Assembly (NCBI GenBank): GCA_905331475.1
Contig: CAJNYU010001107.1
Coordinates: 54,412 to 118,411 of the forward strand
Direction: 5' to 3'
Length of the DNA stretch: 64,000 bases
Source: Rotaria socialis
Taxonomy: Eukaryota; Rotifera; Eurotatoria; Philodinida; Philodinidae
Shown here: in pieces, positions 58,027 to 64,000 of the stretch
Layout: every line of letters begins with the position of its first letter
Position numbering within the stretch: the stretch's first letter is position 1
Made by a program: the position numbers and the translations under genes
Notes under the pieces: generated by a model
What the model saw: only the letters and a program-made list of their open reading frames with translations
Databases searched by the model: none
What the model was told of the DNA's origin: nothing

Positions 58027-59087
58027 TCGGCATGTCCACGTAACGCGCTACTTCAGTGATTAGGTTTTGATTTCAATATTCGAAATCAACCTTTATGCCA
58101 CGTTGTAGAGCATACACGAAAGTGTAAGAAAGTGTATTTTATTAATCAAAAAATTGTCGTTGTTAGTTTTTAAAAATGAATGCATGATGTGTTAATAACT
58201 GCATGGTCAATTGCAGTTTTTTTACTGTTGCTCTGCGATCAACGATGCACATTGATGTTTTACTTCCAGAGTTCAATATCAAAAGTTTTGTGAGCTATAT
58301 AGAGCAGCCTTTCTTTTGATTAAAGAATAAATTTAAATATTTTCTCCTGCATGGAAAAATTCTCAAAATAAAACTTCACCAATTTTACCGTTACAGCGTT
58401 ACTAAATGGATCTTATTTTCAAATTTGAACTAGTAGCTTACAGAATAGAATAAAACTAACTAGTGGACCATTGCTAACTTATTATGGTGATTCTAACACA
58501 CTCCTTTTTATTTAAAAAATATTTTCTTTTGGAGTAGATAAACGTAACGCTGTGACACAAACTTAATATTTTGTGCTATTTTTACTTTAAATAATTGAGA
58601 ACTAATTTCAATATTATGATCGACAAATAGTGAATTCATGAATTTAAAGTTGTTCTTGACCTTTCTGTATTTGTCTAGCAGTGAGTATCTCGAAAATTTC
58701 TAGTTTTTGTTGTTTTTACGATGTTTTTTCTATGATTAATTTTAATATTACTGATCGATATGTATTCGAGATCAGCATGAAATTTGCCATTGAACTACAG
58801 GTGTTTATACTGAGAAAAATAAACATATTTTTATCTCTTGAACACGAGGAGTGTATAAGTTTGTCGCGTTGTTATCGGTCGAAATAAGCAACCGTTATTT
58901 TCTTTTCTCCGTTCATCATATATAACTAGGCGAGAAAGAAAAAGAAGAATCATTCCCATCTATACGATAAGATACAGTTGCACAGCAAAACTAAGCTAAA
59001 TTTTTCTTTCTTCTTTCTATTCTTGTTCAACGTACAGTTGAAATTACTTTTACCACGGTAAGTACTTGTTCCGATTACAAGGTTCGT

Positions 59088-59393
59088 ATGGCGAAAACTA
59101 ATGCTGAACGAATGAAAAAATATCGAGAAAAAAAAGATAGTGTGAAATATGAAACAGCGAAAGCACAAGCTCGCGCTCGAAATAACTCAATAAAAACGAA
59201 ATTGTCAGGAGCAAGCTTAACTGAATTGCGCAGTAAAGCAAAACTTCGTCAACGAAAGTGTAGAGAAAATAAAATCAAACGTTTAATCAATAAGCCTTCT
59301 TCGATTTCATTTAAAACTCGTCAGTCATTCAGTAAGTCATTGAAAAAAGTCAAATCTTCGCTTCCTAAATGCGATCGAAAAAAAAAGTTGTAA
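59088..59393 (+). CDS. Basic N-terminal part of transposase
   Basis: 101 residues from ATG 59088, very rich in Lys/Arg (MAKTNAERMKKYREKKDSVK), as in DNA-binding N-termini of some eukaryotic transposases. It stops at TAA after an A9 run (CDRKKKL). The same run lets a -1 shift enter the frame KKKVVIQYLTEKFGLV that continues the protein, so the stop may reflect a lost base or a frameshift. Confidence 0.6.
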   Translation: MAKTNAERMKKYREKKDSVKYETAKAQARARNNSIKTKLSGASLTELRSKAKLRQRKCRENKIKRLINKPSSISFKTRQSFSKSLKKVKSSLPKCDRKKKL

Positions 59394-60060
59394 TTCAGTA
59401 TCTGACTGAAAAGTTTGGTTTGGTTCCTAAATCAAAACATCAACGTATCACGCTTCAACTTGCTGATAAACTAAAAACTGATATCCATAATTTTTATCAA
59501 CGAGATGATATATCATATCAACTACCAGATAAAAGAGACACAGTCGTTGTCAAGGACGATGATGGAAAAAAAGTAACATATCAAAAAAGAATTTTGATTA
59601 ATAATTTACGTGAAACGTATGAATTTTTTAAAGATGAAAATAAAAGTATTGATTTAAGTCGTTCATCATTTGCTGATTTAAGGCTAGTATTTGTTGTTTC
59701 GAAATCTGCTTTAGCACATCGAAATTGTCTATGCGTGTATCATGAAAATGTACGATTATTGTTGAAAGATGTTGATAAATACGTTGATGGAACACACAGC
59801 TCATCTTTGTCAACATTTACTGATAGTTTAGTTTGTAGTACTAATAACGAAGAATGCATGTTTGGGTGTTGTTCTATTTGTAAAGATTCCTTTTCAGAAA
59901 AAATTCAGGAGAATGTTTCAAATAGTAATAGTAAAATTACTTGGTCACAATGGGCCAGCGAAAACGGTCGTGTAGAAAAAAAAAGAGTTCTCAGGAAGTG
60001 TTGATGAAGCAATTTTGATGTTAAAATCAAAAATTGAATATTTTTTGTTTCATGTATACG
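59369..60060 (+). pseudogene. Transposase fragment, copy 1
   Basis: Frame open from 59369 with FGLVPKSKHQRITLQLADKL, VVVKDDDGKKVTYQKRIL, the LCVYHENVRLLLKDVDKYVD block, CSICKDSFSEK, then EKKRVLRKC and a stop at 60002-60004. The stop follows an A9 run that is A8 in copy 2, so one extra A breaks the frame. The similarity to copy 2 ends near 60060, where unrelated sequence begins. Confidence 0.8.
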
Positions 60061-60120
60061 TCGCAGGAGAAATTAAAAATTTTCCTGAATATAAAAATAT
60101 CAACTTTATTACTTTTATGT

Positions 60121-60360
60121 TTAATTTTCGTGTGTAACAACAGGATGATTAGATTTAATATCGTATACAACATTCTGATCACCAATTTTTATTATTTTAA
60201 AATTCTTATTCACCCAGAATTTAAGCTGAGAATCTCCCCAACCATCTTGGAGAACCAATATTATATCATCATACAATAACTGTTTTATAGAAAACTTGTC
60301 TTGAAATTTGTGATTTAAACTTTCAATATATTTATCAAGTGATTTATAAAATTCTTCCAT
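60121..60360 (-). CDS. Unidentified 79-residue frame inside the transposon
   Basis: ATG at 60358-60360, ending at 60121. Sequence starts MEEFYKSLDKYIESLNHKFQ and later has DGWGDSQLKFWVNKNFKI. Balanced composition suggests real coding ancestry. It lies in the segment between the two transposase copies. No family recognised. Confidence 0.35.
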   Translation of the reverse strand: MEEFYKSLDKYIESLNHKFQDKFSIKQLLYDDIILVLQDGWGDSQLKFWVNKNFKIIKIGDQNVVYDIKSNHPVVTHEN

Positions 60361-60540
60361 GAAAATAAGAGAGTGCCCTAGACAAACATCTTGTAAGCAA
60401 GATCTTGGTCAAGATATAAGGTACAGATATGTTAACAGATCTTGGAAATTCAGGTACAAGATAACTGCATTATCCTGTACCCAAGATCTAATTACAGATA
60501 TTACATAAGAATCCATTAAATCTTGGATGCACACTAAAAT

Positions 60541-61944
60541 CAGCATCTGGCTGAAAAGTTTGGTTTGGCTCCTAAATCAAAACATCAACGTATCACGCTT
60601 CAACTTGCTAATAAGCTAAACACTGGTGTCCATAATTTTTATCAACGAGATGATATATCATATCAACTACCAGGTAAAAGAGACACAGTCGTTGTCAAGG
60701 ATGATGATGGGAAAAAAGTAACATATCAAAAAAGAATTTTGATTAATAATTTACGTGAAACGTATGAATTTTTTAAAGATGAAAATAAAAGTGTTGATTT
60801 AAGTCGTTCATCATTTGCTGATTTAAGGCCAGTATTTGTTTTTTCGAAATCTGCTTTAGCACATCGAAATTGGCTATGCGTATATCATGAAAATGTACGA
60901 TTATTGTTGAAAGATGTTGATAAATACGTTGATGGAACACAATGTTCATCTTTGTCAACATTTACTGATAGCTTAGTTTGTAGTACTAATAACGAAGAAT
61001 GTATGTTTGGGTGTTGTTCTATTTGTAAAGATTTCTTTTCAGAAAACATCCAGGAGAATGTTTCAAATAGTAATAGTAAAATTACTTGGTCACAATGGGC
61101 CAGAGAAAACGGTCGTGTAGAAAAAAAAGAGTTCTCAGGAAGTGTTGATGAAGCAATTTTGATGTTTAAATCAAAAATTGAATTTTTTTTGTTTCATGTA
61201 TACATTAAAAGAGAGCAGTCGAAATATTTTGAAAAATTGAAAACGGAAGTTATTGATGAGAAGATCTTACTTCAGGTTGATTTTGCAGAGAATTTCAATA
61301 TGAAAGAGCAAGACGAGATTCAAAGTGCACATTGGAATACAAAACCATTGAGTATTTTTACCGCTTTTGTTTGGTCGAAAAGTAAAAGTTTTTCATTTGC
61401 TTTACCATCGCTTGATTTGACACATGATAAGTTTGTTGCCAATGCAGCTTTGAAAATTATTTTAAATCATATTGAAACAGTTCTACCAAACGTTTTAGAA
61501 GTAAATTGTTTTTCTGATGGTGCTGCTTCACAGTTCAAACAACGTTTTCTTTTTCGAAACTTAATGCAAAGTAATAATGAACGTAAAATCAAACTGAGTT
61601 GGAACTTTTTCGCAACATCTCATGGGAAAGGTGTGGTAGATGGAATATGGGGGGGGGATTGTAAAACGTCTTGTATGGTCTGCCGTACTGGCAGGAGAAG
61701 TGTGTCGGTCAGCTGAAGATTTTATTAAGCTTGCACAGAAAAAACGAACAAAGTAATTCTTGTTGAGATCACAAGAAATGATATCGATAACTCAAAAATT
61801 AACCTTGAGAATATTTTCAAAACGGCAAAAACTATGCCAGAAACACTCAAAACGCATTCAGTTAATGTAATTGATAAAAATACAATAGAATTTCGTTATT
61901 ATTCTATGCCTAATCAAAAAACGACAATAAAATATTCACAGTAG
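60541..61944 (+). pseudogene. Transposase, copy 2, with homopolymer frameshifts
   Basis: Begins with a segment almost identical to copy 1 (60541-61204 versus 59396-60060), then the catalytic region: LQVDFAENFNMKEQDEIQSA, SDGAASQFKQRF, WNFFATSHGKGVVDGI. An apparent G8 run at about 61650 throws the frame out; in the next frame it continues GGIVKRLVWSAVLAGEVCRS. A second shift at an A run near 61740 leads to VILVEITRNDIDNSK and the terminal TAG at 61942-61944. Acidic residues in VDFAEN and SDGA are candidates for a DDE-type active site. The superfamily was not recognised with confidence. Confidence 0.75.
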
Positions 61945-62835
61945 ATATTTACAGTTTTTGGATTTTTTGTTTCGCTTTGCTTTTCTCTTTAGGTGTGTGT
62001 TTAGTGAAACGATGAAAAGTAGAAAAATGCTTTCTTAAATAAGATTTTTTGACTTAGGTTACACAAAAAAAATTCTTTAGAAAAGATTTATTAGTAGAAA
62101 GACTAGAAAAACTTTGAAAATAAAACAGCATCAAAAAGTAGAAAAAAAATTTACCCAGGTCGAACGAGACCGAGTCTTTGTCCCGAGTTGGATGAACACT
62201 ATGGTTGAATATAGAATGTGCTTCAATTCTAGTGACAATGAGTCTCCAAGAAGATTTCGAATTCATAACAGAATGATTGCGTACTATAAAAGAAAATGTA
62301 AAGCCTGATAGAGATTTAACAGGTCTGTATAGGCGACAATACTGTCTTTAGCAGCAGAAATCGTATAGACGCCACTTGATATACGTTAAACCTATTGATT
62401 CAGATGAATCTACATCGATTAAAAAGTACATAATATAATAGAGAAAAAGTGTGTCACAGCGTTACGTTTTTTTTTTGAATTTTTTTTTGAATAATGAGAG
62501 CTAGGAAAACCTTTTTTTACCATGGAAAAGCTCTGTTCATGCTCTACAAAGTTGGTTCCAGGCCTATTTTAAATGGAGATCATCGTTCTCAGGGAATTAA
62601 ACGATAAGTGAGAGCGTTGAAAACTCAGGGGCCTTTTACGTCACAGTGTTACGTGACTATAAACCATTTCTGTAAACTATAGAGTTCAAGCAAAAAACAT
62701 CAAATTTATAGTCCATATAGAACTCGTCGAGCTGCGCGGAATGGCGTTTGAATGAACTTTCCAGCTATCATAGTTTTTGAGATATTTCAAAAACAATTTG
62801 CCAAAACGTCACAGCGTTACGCTTGGACAAGCCGA

Positions 62836-63412
62836 TGTATAAATGTCGTTCGCTTTTTCTTTTGTTTTCTTCATGTATTGTGCTTTACGCAAGTTGTAGT
62901 TAGATCGTCTTTTAATGCTATATACTTATTAAGACTTTATACATAAATATTTATTTTACCTTCGAATATTTTTATTCTTGATAATTACAAGTCCAAAGGA
63001 TTGAAACTCGAAATAAGGTTGTTTTCTTTTGTACAAACTATACCAGTATTAATTCAAGACGTAAATATTTATTGCGACTAATACTAATGTTTACATTTAT
63101 GGTGCACTACAGTTAGATCATTTTCTTTGTAATAATCAGTTGTTTGATTTCATTTATTATATTTTGTTCTAAGTGATTGCTTTTTCGAGCTTTTTGTTTA
63201 AAATGTATACATAAACATTTGTTGAAATTATGTTAAATGTTTTAATAAAACCTTTTCAGAATACTAATAAGCTCGAACTTGCGTAGAATTCTTATTTTTT
63301 TGGGAAGACAGAAATCCTCCTATATTCCACCTTTTTTACATTAGATCCTCCTTAATATTTCCAATGATAATCCTCCAAAATCCTCCTTTTTTCGAAAATA
63401 GCGTTAACATAC
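62836..63412 (+). repeat. Segment C, copy after the transposon
   Basis: Begins tgtataaatgtcgttcgc and matches the reverse complement of 55298-55825. Near 63320-63380 it has an additional stretch of atcctcc repeats that the other copy lacks (about 50 bp). Confidence 0.88.
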
Positions 63413-64000
63413 AAGAATTAAACAGTAACAACAACTATTGTTTCAGTTGGTAATGTGGAACCAAAATTCAATCAACTCTGTAGAAGGAAGATTTTCAAGA
63501 CTTTGCTGAGAAAGAAGCTTCCCTACATCTAAAATTTAACTTTTTTTCACTTCACGCTCATAATCGTAGAATTTCTTATATGTCTAAAATGCCGTCTTCC
63601 ATGGTTTCATACGTTGAGGGAATGTCAGCTTGTTGGTGTTGTAACGGGAAAATATTTGGTCGCGTAAATATTCTTCAAATAACTATCGAAATATATAGAA
63701 TCGCGTATATATCCTAATAGGATGATGGACAACAAAAATGTGGATCAGTATCAGCTATATATATATTAGCCATTGCGTGTATAATATTAACAACAATTCC
63801 ACACAATAAGTTTATTCTTGTCCTAAATGAGTTCGGTGTGTTGTCTTTCAATACAACCGAATACAATCGTACGTATTACAAAGCACAACTTTCTTCTAAC
63901 TTGAATGGTTTAGAACTGAACTCGACTGCCTCCTTATTGCTCATACAACGCGAGTTTTTATCTTCGAGAGAGAATAAGGGAAAATATAAATAGGAGAGAG
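63413..64000. other. Intergenic to window end, no gene seen
   Basis: AT-rich single-copy sequence. No exon or terminus recognised. Confidence 0.5.

Larger units (their letters stand above)
58027..62835. mobile_element. 4.8 kb DNA transposon nested in a repeat
   Basis: Left end TCGGCATGTCC and right end (reverse complemented) TCGGCTTGTCC, each followed by a GTAACGC block. The same sequence without the insertion exists at about 55825 (minus strand: actatatgtataaatg), so the borders are set by an empty site; flanking TG on both sides would be a 2 bp duplication. Subterminal motif CACAGCGTTACG occurs at about 58390, 58543 (inverted), 62454, 62641 (variant) and 62810. Internally it carries a basic N-terminal frame, two copies of a transposase region, and a minus-strand 79-residue frame. 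A plus-strand open stretch at 62114-62308 without ATG was not identified. Superfamily not assigned. Confidence 0.82.

Noticed and set aside
1..64000. CRISPR arrays, rRNA and tRNA genes
   Set aside because: No regularly spaced direct repeats, no rRNA-like conserved blocks and no convincing tRNA cloverleaf were seen by eye; a tRNAscan run would be needed to exclude tRNAs fully.

Overview
The window looks like AT-rich nuclear DNA of a small invertebrate, most likely a bdelloid rotifer (Rotaria/Adineta type). That is an inference from short GT-AG introns (often 40-60 bp), expanded multi-exon families built from NHL, EGF and REJ modules, an arginine ADP-ribosyltransferase, an AIG1-type GTPase with a RING finger, a bacterial-type HutD cupin, and many small DNA transposons. 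Most coding regions are split into exons; the models below were joined by eye using splice sites and phase. No bacterial operon logic applies.

Layout. 1-4.4 kb: tandem repeats, two small hAT-like elements and a broken 3' end of a cytochrome P450. 4.4-5.2 kb: a UPF0046/MPPED-type metallophosphoesterase (minus strand). 7.4-36.4 kb: three tandem paralogues of a mosaic cell-surface/secreted gene on the plus strand. Copy 1 (7429-22368) has signal peptide, two jelly-roll/MAM-like modules, Thr-rich linkers, an NHL propeller, EGF repeats, then a polycystin-1-like REJ region and a GPS-like motif, but no visible membrane domain. Copy 2 (22690-24430) is a short pseudogene. Copy 3 (26442-36370) is intact: signal peptide, half EGF, jelly-roll module, NHL propeller, a 623-codon Thr-rich mucin exon, EGF repeats, one membrane helix and a short tail. 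Every internal exon of copy 3 is phase 1-1, a signature of exon shuffling.

36.5-38.2 kb: a complete four-exon P450, convergent with copy 3. 39.2-39.8 kb: a complete four-exon fatty-acid-binding protein. 41.5-43.3 kb: a decayed secreted Thr-rich/repeat gene. 45.3-46.3 kb: AIG1-type GTPase fused to RING-H2. 46.7-47.3 kb: HutD-like cupin. 48.6-52.5 kb: an ADP-ribosyltransferase whose exon phases join it to two NHL propeller exons, one of which carries an in-frame TGA.

53.5-63.4 kb is repeat territory: inverted copies of three segments, two single-N joins, a 180-N gap, and a 4.8 kb DNA transposon (58027-62835) nested inside one of the copies, with a usable empty site at about 55.82 kb. Its transposase is partly duplicated and interrupted by frameshifts at homopolymers.

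The most notable items are the mosaic gene cluster, a Mutator-like MITE sitting inside a coding exon of copy 1, the ADP-ribosyltransferase-NHL fusion with one nonsense codon, the GTPase-RING fusion, and the nested transposon.
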